Counted from the first letter of the stretch, positions 1 to 12,346 are shown. The stretch is 64,000 nt of DNA from Imbricaverruca yamaguchii (GCA_034440575.1 JAOTOL010001272.1:343501-407500), one strand, 5' to 3'. Numbers and translations: made by a program. The notes: generated by a model from the letters alone, not told the origin.

Positions 1-310
1 CAGGACGTTCGTGCACCGCTGGGTCTAAAATGGGAGGGTCTAAAATGTTACTTCGGGATATATAATGGTTCAAGGAAAGTTATACTAAAACAATCCGTCT
101 AAAATCTTTTATTCTCTCCACGATGAAATTTTCTTTTTTTCAAATGAGAAAGCTGAAAGAAAAATATTGAAGTCAATCCTTATTAATATTAAATGTATTT
201 CAATGCACTTTTTAGTTCATGTCTGGAATATTTAGTAGAAGCAAGGAATGCCTTGGAAGGATGAAAAGCGACTAGACGGGCGGTCAAATTGCTGCTGTAA
301 AACAGACTAT
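1..310. repeat. Dispersed repeat family D, copy 1 (partial)
   Basis: From about position 55 this AT-rich stretch matches 30683-30920 and, more weakly, 18780-19060. Shared landmarks are a TATAATGG-like start, a run reading TTATACTAAA, and a later block with TCTGGAAT, TTTAGT and GGAATG. No open reading frame and no terminal repeat are visible, so the class is unknown. The left end is cut by the window edge. Confidence 0.6.
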
Positions 311-1476
311 CGTCACGGACGAGCGGAAATTAGCGTCTCATTTCGCGCCATGATTGCTATGAAATACCAAAAAATGAAAATAAGTTAGAGAAAACTGGCA
401 AGAGAATTACAGGGAACTGTGTGCCGGGTGCACATAGGCAGTCGGCAGTTTCGAGGCGCTACAGCCCAACTGACATTTCACATGTCATATACACGTGAAC
501 ATTCATCCAGCATCCATCTAACATTCATCCAGTATTCATCTAATATTTATCCAACATTCCACGTCCTAATTCCATTCATAAATCACAGACATACATTCCA
601 GGCACACCTGCAGTCATACATATAGACTATGCATTGGTCACATGGTATGACGTCTGCCATACCTATCATCCCACATGAAGTGGAGTCATTCGACGTGCCG
701 TGTCGTACTATATCAAACTGTTCAGGATTCACACAAATTATACAAATCGAAGGTCGAACTCATTTCTTTTGTCGCCCCACATTTCTTCATTTTCTAACAA
801 AACTACCCATGCTTCGTATCAAGAGGTAGCCGGTAGGCAACTCTGTAGTAGCATTTCAGCCGGGGACATGTCAGATGAAGCCTCAAGTTTTTTAGCTTCT
901 GACTTCTCCTGTAAAGGGCACAATATGCTGTTGGAGATTGTGGACAATAAACAAATAAACAAAAGTTTAAAGATTAGTTTAATTTTCAGAGTCCTCGCGT
1001 TTCATGGCTATGGCTTCAAGTTGTATTATGTGGGTGTCATTCGACGTGGCCTGCCATACGGTATCAGAATGGTGGGATATCGAAATACATAATTTTTAAA
1101 ATGTCAAAGGTCCGGCGTGTCTACAATGATTGAGGGTAACATGAATAGGAGGGTCAAATCTGTGATTGTTTGCAGCATTTCTGATAGCAAATACTCGTAC
1201 CCTATATGACTAGGGGCTCCCCAGGAAATCCGCCATAACCTGCTCGGACGGTGCTCTCATCGCTGGTTCTAATGTAGGCTGCCGCATTGCTGTTCCGAAT
1301 GTATCAAATATATAACTTGTTACACTAACACAACATGCCAAATTGATGTGGGAGAAGATACGCCGAATTTCGGCGTGCTACCGCACGCCGTTCTTCCACT
1401 ATCCACGGAAAACCTTAGGTGGTGGGTCGTCAGCGACCCCCTCCCCGAGACGGCGCGGGTTAATCAGAAGCTGTGA
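311..1476. other. No gene recognised
   Basis: Short open frames of up to 130 codons occur here, but none resembles a known domain or continues by plausible splicing. The last 100 bases or so, just right of a small GC-rich hairpin near 1360-1400, may be the diverged 3' untranslated region of the adjacent L2-like element. I see nothing else. Confidence 0.5.
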
Positions 1477-4117
1477 CTAGTGTTCTTCGTGGAGATACGC
1501 TAGTGCATGTTTCTTGAAGTTAGACAGCCTCGATGTTTTTATTTCAGTAGGAGGCTTGTTGTAGTGGAAGACAGACGAGTAGAGAAATCTCCTGCGGCCA
1601 GCCTCTCTGTGTATGGCTAGCAGGTGCACGTTGTCTGAACGTGTGTGACGGTTTCGCAGGATAGAGTTTGCAGTGATTTGACCGGCAATGTGCGTAGGGT
1701 CACCCGTCAGAATGATCTTGTGGAGCAAGGTGAGACTGTGAAATAGATACAGATCAGCTGTAGTGAGGAGACCCAACCCGTTTCGGGCATCAGAAATATG
1801 ATCAAATTTCCGTAGACCTGATACGACTCTAGTGGCGAAGTTAATGATCTTGTCTAGTCTGTGGATGTTTGCTGACGACCTGTTCCCGTAAACAGACATG
1901 CAGTATCGGATATTGGATATAACTAGGCTATTGACTATAGTGAAGAGGGTACTGGTCGGCAGATGGTGATGCAGATGGTTCAGGGCCACATGGAACCCAG
2001 TGCACTTGCGGACCACAACAGCTACATGGAATCACACGATATGTGGCGATGAAATGTCACCCCAAGGTTCTTACACGAATGGCTCTCATCTATCACGGCG
2101 TCCCTAAAGCACACTCGTATCGGGGTAATATTACGCAGATTTTGACGCAATCCGAGAGTAAGTAGCTGAGATTTTGTCGGGTTCACCTTCAAGCTGTTAT
2201 CCAGGAAGTAGTCGTAGAGTTGGCTCAGACATGTCTCCATCTGATTTATCAGATTTGGGAGATCAGATTTCCGACCGAAGATAAGAACCTGGGTGTCGTC
2301 TGCGAAATGGGTGACATGTGCTACTGGGACGTGCAAACTGAGGTCGTTCGAGATGCAATAGAGAAGTGGACCTAATGATGAGCCTCCAAAGACACCTATG
2401 TTGTTCGGAAGAAAGGAGGATAGATGACTGTTTCAGTGTTGATCTGAGACGTTAACAGCCTGCGTGTGACCTCCCAGATATGCTTTAAACCAGTCGGTAT
2501 CGATTCCATGGAGTTGAAGCTTAGTGAGCAGTTTGATGTGGTCTATTACATCGAAACATTTACTGAGATCCAGAAAGCAAAGGAGAGCTACTTCCGAACG
2601 GCCCATTGCTGCTAGTATTTCGTCCGTGACTGAGATAAGGGCGGTTTCCCGTAGAGTGGCGTGGTCTGAAGCCGTGCTGAGTTTGGGCCAGTAGGTGGTT
2701 TGAGTTTAGGTAGTGATAGAGTTGTTTCTGCACTACCCTCTCAGTGATCTTGGCGATAACCGGAACCAGTGAGATGGGTCTAAAATTAGGGGGATCCGAA
2801 GGATCTCCTGATTTGTGAATGGGAGTTACTATTGACTGCTTCCAAGTGGAGGGGATATCAGCTGTAGTCAGGCATGTGTATATAATGTCGAGCAGCACTT
2901 CGCCGATAAAAAAGAAGAGAAATTTGATAACCGATGACATTTTTTTGTGATAAATGCACATCCCGTCGGGTCCGCACGCACTTGTGCTTCTCATGTTTAT
3001 GACGATTTTGGATAGCTGTTCAAGAGATATTGGTGATACTTTATAGGAGCTGGTAGAAACGCGCGATAGCCAGCAACTGGGAGATGTGTTCAGGCATGCT
3101 TGCCTGGCGTTTGACCTCTGCTGATACTTTTGGCCCAACACTAACAAAATATTTATTGAGCTGCTCAGGTAGGACCTGAGGTTGTACTCCGAGAGATCAT
3201 TTTTTTGTGTCGATAATAGGCTTGATAGCATGCCACGCAACTGATGGACCTTTCTGAGCTCTCTTTCCGCTAATCTCTTCCCTACAGTCAGCTCTAATAG
3301 CTGATCGAACTTGTCGGTTAAGTACTTTGTAATTGTTTTTATCTTGTAAGCGCAAGCTACATTTCGTCGATGCATGAGATGTTTGGTAGCTTCGCTAACA
3401 TGTCGTGCTGTTGGGTTCCGAATTCCGAATTCCGGTATCAGCAATCTCAGCAGGGTGTCCCATTTATCAGTTACTGAGATGCGACCAGTGACCTGGACCC
3501 AGTCGATCTCACCAAGGTGAAGGGTCAGTTCCTAGGTGTCCACTCGTCCGAAAGAAAGTGACTTTATCACGGTGTTAACTGAGGCAGGCCTGTTTACTTT
3601 AATTGAACATATTATAAATTTGTGGGGACGGGACTGTAGTAGCAGAAACTCACTTTGGGTCTGTCGACAGAGGTGGGCGAATTTGTTATGATGACTTCCA
3701 ATAAAGATCCTGTGGCGAATGCAGGGCGCTTCACTGTCACGGTAAGTGAATAGTTTCTTACGTACTCAAGCAGGTGTGTTTTGCTAGGGCAATTTGCCGT
3801 GTCGAGAAGGTTGCAATTTAGATCACCTGCGAGGTAGAAATTGCCGGTAAGGTTCAGTGTCGCCAATTGAGCCTGTCTTTCGAGCTCAGCGAAATCAGCA
3901 TTTAAGGCAGGTGTAGTGTTACGAGGAGGTCGATAGATTGCCGCCAGAATGAAATACCTTCCGCTTTTACCTTCGACTTTGGTCCAGAGTGATTCTAATT
4001 TGGAGCTCGAGTTTGGAAGCGTAGACATTTTCAAAACGGTAATAGTAAGCGCTGACTTGGCGATAATCGCCACCCCACCGTAGCCTCTAGAGTCAAGCCG
4101 GTCCGCACGTTTTAACT
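1477..4117 (-). pseudogene. Broken L2-like endonuclease/reverse transcriptase ORF2
   Basis: The coding remains lie in successive frames: 4073-3612 (endonuclease, with an AGDLN motif where the family has GDFN), 3444-2560 (linker and first RT blocks, FRPISLVPV), 2336-2022 (palm block with FADDTQ, the metal-binding aspartates intact) and 2016-1477 (thumb and C-terminal domain). Compared with the sister copy it has several small indels and an extra segment of about 20 nt near 2940. The class is clear from the order and spacing of the RT blocks. It is non-functional because of frameshifts. At the endonuclease position where the sister copy has lost one base, this copy keeps the frame. Confidence 0.85.
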
Positions 4118-4126
4118 GGTAACCAG
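1477..4126 (-). mobile_element. L2-like non-LTR retrotransposon copy B1, 5'-truncated
   Basis: This is a minus-strand copy of the element also present at about 30950-34904. Reading leftward it begins inside the endonuclease domain (the conserved segment around RADRLDSRGYGG at 4080-4115) and continues through the reverse transcriptase to the C-terminus. It lacks ORF1 and the start of the endonuclease, the usual 5' truncation of target-primed reverse transcription. The left end (3' end of the element) falls just below 1477, after which similarity to the other copy stops. The right end abuts a fragment of the TTAA transposon family at about 4127. Confidence 0.85.
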
Positions 4127-4480
4127 TTGATCAAGTTTGGTTCCATTAGCATGTCACGAACTTGACCTCGGCGACCTAACATGACTTTTAAATTGTATAG
4201 CATAACAATATGCATCGAGCAAATCGTTAGTGTTGTAAACAAGTCCCTTTTGCCAATATACGGGAGACGCATCAGCGCCATTTTTGTTTTGATTTAATGG
4301 CCCCCAACTTGAAAAAAAAATCGGCCGATTTTCATTTTTTCTTGCTTTACACAATGCACCGGTCATTTCTTAGCAGGCATGCAAAAAATGGCGTATATCT
4401 GCCCGTACAATATGAAGTTATGCACGGAAAATCGGACGGGTGGGGGAATTCGCCCTCCCCTTCCTTCGTATGGAAACCCA
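4127..4480 (+). repeat. Fragment of TTAA-transposon family C (copy C3)
   Basis: The stretch beginning CCAGTTGATCAAGTTTGG matches 38351-38700 at high identity, including the landmarks CCAATATACGGG, GCATCAGCGCC and CCGATTTTCATTTTT. Neither terminal inverted repeat is present, so this is an internal piece. It touches the truncated end of the L2-like copy, so one element probably interrupted or replaced the other. Confidence 0.75.
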
Positions 4481-4494
4481 TGTGGGTTTCCATA
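4469..4494. repeat. Near-perfect 26 bp palindrome
   Basis: Two 12-base arms (TATGGAAACCCA and its complement) surround a 2-base centre at 4481-4482. It sits exactly where similarity to the C family stops, so it may mark a breakpoint. No protein-binding role can be inferred. Confidence 0.7.
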
Positions 4495-4624
4495 TGAAGT
4501 TTCACAATTAATTCATCAGCAGCACGGGATTAATGGAGTTATAGGTCGGATTGAATTCATGGTTCAGGAGAAGAAAACTAAGGTAGTATGAAATGGATAT
4601 CGATCTGAATGGAAGAATCCTGAG

Positions 4625-4738
4625 TGTATGCTATAGGGCTCCGTTCCAGGTCTCTTTCTCTTTATAATCTTTGTGAACAACATTGAGGTACGGCTGAGGA
4701 AGATCTGCTTAATTTTGTTCGTGATATCAAGTTGGTAA
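4625..4738 (+). mobile_element. Short CR1-like reverse transcriptase fragment
   Basis: The translation resembles the CR1 block GSVLGPLLFIIFVNNIE followed by a degraded palm motif, here reading GSVPGLFLFIIFVNNIEVRL. It corresponds to about 11405-11490 of the copy at 7650-12465. No flanking duplication was found. It is a relic. Confidence 0.6.
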
Positions 4739-5024
4739 CAATAGTTACAAGGCTGGTCCTCTGAATGGATCTGGCCGGTCGGTCGTTCGTCCAGTCGGCG
4801 GCCTATTTGAGGCCGGCCGGCCGGCCGACCAGGGATGCTTCACCGGTGCGCTTATCAGTGGCGTGGGACGCTTATCAGCAATGGATAACACACATGCCAA
4901 ATTAGACGTCCCAGGGTGTGCGGTGCGGAAGGCAAACCTCAGCAGGGGAGGGAGAACGGAACGATAATTTGCCCCTATCGCCACGTTTCGACGGAAGAAC
5001 TCTAAACTTTACAGCATGTAGAGC

Positions 5025-5310
5025 TAACCTTAGACGTTTGTAATGACTCGTAAGCATTCGTAAGGACCCGTAGATGTCTGTATGCGCCCGTAGACGTTCG
5101 TAAGGGCCAGCAACTATCCGCAAAGGTCCATGGAGGTTCATAGTGGTCCGCAGCTATTCGTGATGACCTGTATACATCTTTATGCGAGCATAGGCGTTCG
5201 TGAAGGCCCGCATACATTAATAAAGGCCCGTGGACGTTCGTAAGGGTCCGTATGCGTTCGTAAGGGCCTGTAATCCTTCGCAATAGCTCGTGGACATTCT
5301 TGAAGGCTGA
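5025..5310. repeat. Degenerate 20 bp tandem repeat
   Basis: About 14 diverged units approximate GTAGACGTTCGTAAGGGCCC, with recurring cores of ACGTTCGTAAGG and CCGTA. The repeat gives open frames on the minus strand, but their sequences (GPYERLR-type repeats) follow from the DNA repeat and are not evidence of a gene. Confidence 0.7.
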
Positions 5311-7649
5311 CAACAACCTGAGTGACCATAAGAAGTGCTGTTTGCCTTTATGTCTCCGCCATAGTGATCCCGTAGATAACTAAGCATTAAGCATGGGTCA
5401 GTAGAGTATTCAGGGACCTGATAACAGCCTGGATAGAACAGGGAAAGGATTGCTTTCCATCGTAAGTCTTTCCTCCCCTGTCAGTGTTACCGCAGTCCGA
5501 AATCCACAGTAATTAATTGCTTCTTGCCGACAGGGGTCCAATGAAGCCCGTTCGCAGTACGGCCAATACTGTTTGTTCGACTGAGGCACGCAAGGCAAGA
5601 ACAGCATAGCTGCAGCATAGCTGCAACAGCATAGCTGCAACAGCATAGTCTTTCTCTCTTCATAGCTGCAGAACAAATTGGCACATGACCGCAAATGCGA
5701 TTTCCTGCCCTTGAACACTGGCCCGTGGTAATCACCTTGATAAGCTGTGAGGGAAGGCCTAAAAGTGAAGCGGCGTAGTACCTTTCAATAGTGCTGTGAC
5801 GCGGCACATTCAATTCCTCAATGACTATCCATGTCAAACACTCCGTGGAAGGCAATTCGAGTGCAGACTATGCATACCATAGCCTTAAGCTTCTGAAATA
5901 TTTTGAGTTTCTACATACAATATATGAAGCGCCAATGACCCGGCCCAAATGTATTGGTGGGCACATCACATAGGGTGTCTTGTAAAATTGAAATTATTGG
6001 GAGGACAAGATAACATTAGTGAAGGGAAAGCAAATGCCACCTCCCTCCCCTCAAAAGCATACAAGGCCTGGTGAGACGCTGGTGAGAGACTGGTCTGACC
6101 TTCATGTTCGGCAGGATGAGTTAGCTGGCTGTAACCTATTGTGGTGCAACTACATCTTGTCACTTTCCAGTTTTACTTCGTAATCAAGTTCACCTAGCTT
6201 CTAACTAGCACACCCGAAGGTCCCGACAGCCTGCCCGCGGTACCAAGTGTGGCGACGGCACTCTCACATGAACGGCGACTCAAATTCCATGAGATCATCA
6301 GTCGTACACTCCAGCTGTTCTAACTACACAACATCTGACTCAGCAGAGTTCACTCAGCTGGGTTAACCAGGCGTACCGTCTACGCATTCCTGGGCCCGTC
6401 TCCAGATAACTGAAGTGCAGACCGTCGAAAAATTATCTGCTATTCTGATCCTAACTGCAGCCAGGCTGCTACGATCATACTTATTGATAATCAACACATA
6501 AATAATGTGCCCAGTATATATTGCGGTTTGTTACTCGCGGCTGGCTCCCATCAGTGACAACGGCCCGCTAACAGTTCGCGCCATGTCTCTGTTTCGTGCC
6601 AATTTTATGCTGACGATCGAACACACCATTCTTGGTCTATCTAGGTTACATTCCTTAATGATGCTCTGTTCAAGAGCTCTTGCATTGTTCAATCGTGAGG
6701 AATGATGCATTTTTACCTGATGTATTGTTTTCAGGTATACATACTCGTTGATATTTATTTCATGCAAACTCTGAACACAAAGGCGTCATATAGACGGTAC
6801 TTACTAATTAATTTAACCGCATTTGATGATTGAGCTATGATAATCGGAGAAAAATTACCACAGAAGTCGAGGTAAGGGGTCCAGTATTTGTCATAGTGAG
6901 CATGTGTCCAGAGTGGCACCACTTTCAAAGTACCTGGACTGGCGCATTTGCCTTACGAGGGGTACCTCCAGCTGAAAATAAAATTGGTGGGGGAGTGGGC
7001 TCGAGAATCCGAGAAGGGTCCTTTCCCTAGCCAGAGAGACGCCACCTTCCCATGCTCGGAGGGGGTACATCTCCCAGTCCCCTGAATTTTGGCAGAAGGA
7101 TCCGTCTTAAGTGTCTCTTCCATGAATTTTGACTGAAGGATCCACCATGTTGATGTTGAGAAGTTATCCCTGGTACGTCACAGGTCTGAGTCTATTGCAG
7201 CCGCATTGATGGTCGCCTCTTTCTTTTTAAACAAGTGTTCAATCATGTTACAAATGTTAATGTTACCAATCATATTACCATGTTGGCGTGAACCGTTCAT
7301 GGTTGATATATATATATATATATATATACACTAGATCTGAAGGCGAGGATTCCAAGAATTTATCGCCGTGACAATTCTGAATCCGCCCGTGACAGAAGTA
7401 CCCGGTGCTGGCAGGGCCTCCACACTGCGGACATTGAGTTGTTGAGCTTCGATAATTACTCTTGGTGCACATCCTTGTCTTTTAGCCGGTGCTACAGCAT
7501 GGTGTATGACCCATCATTCGACGCACAGCCTTGAAAATGGGGAATAATTCATTTCTGAAATATTCTAGCTACAGGAAATATTCTATTCTAGCTATATTTC
7601 ATTAGTTTTTATCTTATAAGCATTTTCGTAGCACGCAAACTATACTATA
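5311..7649. other. No gene recognised; small repeats only
   Basis: The stretch contains a short AGCTGCAACAGCAT repeat near 5603-5650, a GC-rich relic near 6860-7080 reminiscent of hAT-type termini, a 26-base motif repeated at about 7082 and 7125 (GAATTTTG..GAAGGATCC), and a TA microsatellite at about 7305-7329. Open frames are short and unlike known proteins. Confidence 0.5.
7305..7329. repeat. TA microsatellite
   Basis: An uninterrupted run of about 12 TA dinucleotides. Confidence 0.9.
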
Positions 7650-8190
7650 TTAACCTAGCGACGCCACAGGGCGCCATCTTGTGTGCGCCAAAGCGAGGCC
7701 TCGTGGCTTTCGGCGTGTTCTCGACGCTTCGATTTCTGTAGTAGGAGATATTACAAGTGTGTAGATTTCATAAGGACATTACACAACATTCAAACTATCC
7801 TAACATACTTTATTTATTTTTTGGTGTACATAGTGTGTTTGGTGTTGAAGTTTAAGATAGTTTAATTAGTAGTAAGTTGGGGGTATTCATAAGTGCTGTG
7901 TGACTGTTCATTTTTCTGTCTAGCCATAAGTGATATCAAAAGGGATCTTCATATAGTTGTCTACTTGTGTGGAAGACAATTAGATTAGACATCTTGTTTA
8001 TTTATTTAATTTTATTTAAAAACAATTTTTTTAACGGTTGTTTAATAGTTTCTGCCTTTCTTGAGGCACTCAGATAATTAACTGACAGCTTAGGAGGTAG
8101 CGATTTATAGTGAATGATAGTTAGCCTTTTTGTCGGTTGTTTAGCGAGTTAATTTGAATCTAAATCTAGGCATAAGCTGCAGCGCTTAGG

Positions 8191-9302
8191 ATGGTTTCGA
8201 CCAGGATGCAGGCACTAGAGGAAGAAATTAGGACCCTTAAGGCTGAGGTTTCCAAGCTCAAGGCTGCCCTTGTTGCACAGGGTAGGCAAGATAAAGCAAC
8301 AAGGGGTCACTCCGTAGCAGGGACATCATATGCCCAGGTGGTCGCAGGCCACCAGGTAGCTGAGGCTTCCCCTACTGTGGAGGTGGCTGGGATCTCTCAA
8401 GACGGGAGTGTTAATAGTGAACAGAGGAGGGGTAGTTCTGGTAGGGCACAGGAGGGGAAGTGGCATGAGGTCAGGGGGTGGAGGATTTGGAGACGCGAAC
8501 CTAAGGAAAGGGTCAGTGAGTGGCAGGTGGTAGGAGCGGGAGGAAGTCTAGCCGACCGGCCCAGCGGGCAGGCATAGTAACAACAAATATGTTCCAGGCG
8601 TTGGATGACTGCCCCCAGGATAGCAGTAGTAAGGAGTCAGTGCTGGTCATAGGACTCTCGTGTGCGACATTTAGAGCAGGTATTTTGTAAAGGTAGGAGG
8701 GACAGGAGGTGCATCACCAGGCCTGGTGCCAAGGTGAAGGACCTGGTACCTGCGGTGGCACAGGTCACCAGTGATCACCAGTTTAACACAGTCATAGTGC
8801 ATGTATGGGTAAATAGCATAGGTCATACTAGGAGTGAGGAGCTTCTGCGGGAGTACAGGGCCCTTCTGGCCACCCTGAAGGGTACCAATAGAGTCATCAT
8901 AACAGCAATTTTGCCTAGGGCTAGAGCCTCCCCTGAGTGGAGCTCTAGGGCACTGGCAGCTAACGCCAGGGTAGGAAAGCTCTGCCATGAGCTAGGTTTT
9001 ACATTTGTAGACGAGTGGGGGGGATTGGGTTGTGGCTTTACGACGCTCTCAGCAGCTGAGGCCATACAGCGTCGCCTGCCTCTCACCCTGGCGGGAAGGG
9101 CGAGCATCGCGGGGAATCGAACCCCGTACCTCTGGCTTGCCAGACGCTCAGCTTAACCATTGAGCTACCGACGCCCCTTGTAGACGAGTGGAGCAGGTTT
9201 TATGCATCGTGGGACCTCTATCAGAGGGATAGCCTGCACTTTTCTGAGAAGGGGGTCCATGTGTTAGGCAAAGTATACGAGCATGTCCTTCAGGGAAACT
9301 AG
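8191..9302 (+). pseudogene. CR1 ORF1: coiled coil plus SGNH/GDSL esterase-like domain, interrupted
   Basis: The frame opens with MVSTRMQALEEEIRTLKAEV, a heptad-rich coiled coil, then a polar linker up to a stop at 8577. The second half, from about 8640, resembles SGNH hydrolases. It shows RHLEQVFC after a damaged GDS block, IVHVWVNSIG (block III Asn region), and after the SINE the DSLHFSEKG block holding the catalytic His and ending VLQGN. CR1/L2 ORF1 proteins of this kind bind nucleic acid and are thought to help ribonucleoprotein assembly. The GDS region is broken by small indels and a 159 bp SINE interrupts codons after FVDEW. The stop at 9300-9302 overlaps the ORF2 start by 20 nt. Confidence 0.8.
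9019..9177 (-). mobile_element. tRNA-derived SINE inserted in the CR1 ORF1
   Basis: A perfect 14 bp target duplication, TTGTAGACGAGTGG, lies at 9005-9018 and 9178-9191. Read on the minus strand the insert starts with a tRNA-like head. It has an A box around TAGCTCAATGGTTAAGC and a B box GGTTCGATTCC, the two internal RNA polymerase III promoter elements. The anticodon arm does not fold into a proper 7-base loop, so this is not a tRNA gene. About 85 bp of unrelated body follow, ending near GCGTCGTAAAGCC and CAACCCAATCCCC, without an A-rich tail. Excising it rejoins the esterase frame (FVDEW to SRFYASW, as in the copy at 57700). Confidence 0.9.
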
Positions 9303-12300
9303 GAAATGGGGTGGGGGGGATGAAATTGCATTGCCAACTCAGGAATATTCCAATAGTGTCAGCCAAGGCAATAGAACCTCAAAGTCTGCAAATAGGGGCA
9401 GCAGCAACTCAAGGGGACAGAGTTATAGTTCATCTAGTGATAAAAGAACTCCTCAATATGAAAAAGCCAAAGGTGGTTATGGAACATTTGTTAAGTGTAT
9501 GATGTTTAATGCTCAAAGTATCCGTTCCAAATTTGATGAGTTCAAGTGTTATGTTGCTGAGGAGGAACCAGATTTTGTTTGCATTACGGAGGCATGGGTC
9601 AGTGAGGGGTATTTTGGAGATAACTTACAGGACTATGAGATCCAGGGATACAATATGTTTTCGTGCAATAGGGGTCCAGCAATGAAAGGGGGTGGTGTAA
9701 TACTCTATATGAATAGCCTATTCAGTTCTCAAAAAGTAGCAGGTGGGGATAAAAATGTGTCTGTGGAGTCCATTTGGCTTGATGTCACTGTGGGAAAAGG
9801 CAACAGCAATACTCTTAGGATAGGAGCTTTCTACCGATCAGGAACCCTGCCACATTCTCAGCAACTGGAGCATGACAAGGTGATTTGTGAGGAAATCAGT
9901 AGACACTTTAAGAGGAAGTGCCTTATTCTCGGTGACTTTAATCTAAAAGGTTATGGAAATGCTGGTGTTGGCTCCCCATCATGCAAAATGTTTAGGAAAT
10001 GCCTTGAAGAGGACCTGTTCTTACACCAGTTTGTATCGGAACCTACCAGGCATGGTTCATTCTTCGACCTTGTATTCTCGGATTTAAGTGACTTGGTTCA
10101 AGACTTGACTGTAGGCGAAACACTGGGAAAAAGTGACCATAACATAGTTAGATTCAAGGCACATGTAGGGGAAATTATCAAGGATAATTTGGTAAAGATT
10201 CCAAATTTCAACAGAGCAGACTTTAGCGGCATGAGAGCGGCTTTAAGGGCCATCAGATGGGAGGAAGAATTCTCCAATTTAAATGCCTGTGAAATGTTGG
10301 AAAAGTTCAAATCTTACTTGAAGGAAACTCAGATTAGACATGTCCCCCAAAAGCAAAGACGCAAAAGAAGGGTAGGAAAGCCAGCATGGCTTACACCAGA
10401 CGTGATAAAAGCAATTAAGGCTAAGAAAACTGCATTTAGAGTTTTTAAAGAAGCCTCAAATGTCGTTAATCTAAAGGCGTATCGAAAAGCTAGAGACACT
10501 GTGAAGGAAAAAACCAGAGCAGCAAAGCGAGCAAAAGAACTGGATTTAGCTAGAAACTGTAATGGGGACAGTAAAAAGTTCTTTAGTTTCTACAAGCTGA
10601 GTAAAGTTTCTAGCACAATTGGTCCACTGGAAGTAAACGGGACTACATTGGGTGAGGATAGTGAGATGGTTGAGGAGCTGAGCAAGCAGTTCAAATCAGT
10701 GTTTACATTGGAAGATATGACCAATCTGCTGACCGTACACCATAGTTCAGTGACATGGGATCTGACAAATGATGTTGATTTCATTGATAGTGATGTTGTT
10801 TACAATCATATCAGGAAAATAAAGCCAAATAAGGCAGCAGGACCTGATGAAATTTATGCTAGGGTGTTGCGGGAAACTGAAGAGGAACTGGCATTTCCAC
10901 TTAGTATAATATTTTGTAGATCAGTTTCACACAATGAAATTCCAACCGATTGGAAAAGGGCAAATGTAGCTCCTATTTTCAAGAAAGGAGAGAGGGAAAG
11001 TTGAAAACTATAGGCCAATAAGTCTCACATCCCTAGTCTGCAAGGTACTCGAATCAATTATCAAGGATAGAATAGTTAGTTATCTGGAAGGTAGCAGATT
11101 CATTCAAGATACTCAACATGGGTTTAGAAAAGGACGATCGTGTCTCACAAACCTCTTGGACTTTTTGAACTTCGCCACAGAACAATTTGATCAGGGAAAT
11201 CAGGTTGATGTAGCATATCTTGACTTTAGTAAGGCCTTTGACAAGGTACCCCATAAACGGTTAATGATACAGCTTCAGTCCCATGGTATTGCAGGTAGCA
11301 TCTTAAAATGGATAGAGTTGTGGCTTTCAGATAGACAGCAAAGAGTGATGCTAAATGGTACAAAGTCATCATGGCAAAATGTTCTTAGTGGAGTCCCCCA
11401 GGGGTCAGTACTAGGGCCATTACTGTTCATTATATTTGTAAATAACATTGAAAGTGGCCTAAGCAGTAAAGTTTTGAAATTTGCGGATTTGAAGGTCTTT
11501 AGGGCAATAACAGGTCAGGATGAGCACATCTCGCTGCAAAAAGACTTAGACGAACTTGTGAAGTGGTCCGAAGAATGGCAAATGAAATTCTACTTTGATA
11601 AGTGCAAAATCATGCATGTAGGTAAGCAGCATATGAAGGCTCCATACTTGATGGGTGGCCAAGTGCTATCAGTGACTCAACAGGAGAAGGATTTAGGTGT
11701 TATTCTAAACACAAAACTGGGGGCATCAGAACAGACCAAGGAAGCCAGGAAGAAGGCACTGAGAATGCTCGGGGCAATAAATAGGAATGTATCATACAGA
11801 AGTGAGGAAGTGATCAGGAAGCTTTACTGTGCATACGTCAGGCCACATTTGGATTTCTGCATCCAAGCTTGGCCTCTTAGCTATGAAAAAGATTGTTGGC
11901 TTTTAGAGAGAGTACAAAAGAGGGCTACAAAAATGGTGAATGGCATAAGCAACCTGGCATATGAGGAAAGATTGAAGAAATTGAATATGTTTTCACTTAA
12001 ATATAGAAGGCTGAGAGGAGATCTCATCGAGGTCTTTAAATTTGTCAATGGTCTGGAGAGGGGATACCTTGGGGAGATGTTTGAATATTAACCGAAATGA
12101 TGCAATTAGAGGTCATAAATTCAAAATTAAAATTAACCACAGCAGAACAAGGTTAAGGCAAACTTTCTTCACCAACAGGGTAGTGGAACACTGGAACCAG
12201 CTGCCAGGAAACATCGTCAGTAGCAGCACATTGAACATCTTTAAAAACAGCATAGACAATCATTATAAGAATAGAGGGCTTGCTTTTCAGTATTACAGGG

Positions 12301-12308
12301 AGGGCTGA
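9283..12308 (+). pseudogene. CR1 ORF2: APE endonuclease plus reverse transcriptase, degenerate
   Basis: The first frame runs 9283-11004. Its endonuclease motifs are MMFNAQSIRS (catalytic Asn), CITEAW (Glu), ILGDFNLKG (Asp/Asn) and GKSDHNIV (Asp/His), then a long linker and RT blocks up to WKRANVAPIFKKGE. A 2-base loss relative to the copy at 55100-58279 shifts frame at about 10990. RT resumes with the AYLDFSKAFDKVPH and SGVPQGSVLGPLLF blocks (11156-12091), and the C-terminus continues in another frame to 12308. The palm motif reads KFADLKVF instead of FADD-T-K, so the second metal-binding Asp is missing. The copy is dead as an enzyme even where the frame is open. Confidence 0.9.
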
Positions 12309-12346
12309 TTGACAGATTTGGTGGGCAACTGGTTCAGTGTACAGAG

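Noticed and set aside
1477..4117. A retrovirus or endogenous virus, because of reverse transcriptase motifs
   Set aside because: The RT block order, APE endonuclease, lack of LTRs, protease or envelope, and simple-sequence tail identify non-LTR retrotransposons. The same holds for all RT-bearing elements here.
5002..5316. Minus-strand frames with GPYERLR repeats as a repeat protein gene
   Set aside because: The underlying 20 bp DNA repeat is degenerate and frames change between units. No start context or splice sites fit.
9100..9175. A tRNA gene on the minus strand
   Set aside because: The anticodon arm is malformed, the acceptor stem does not pair, and target duplications show it is the head of a SINE.
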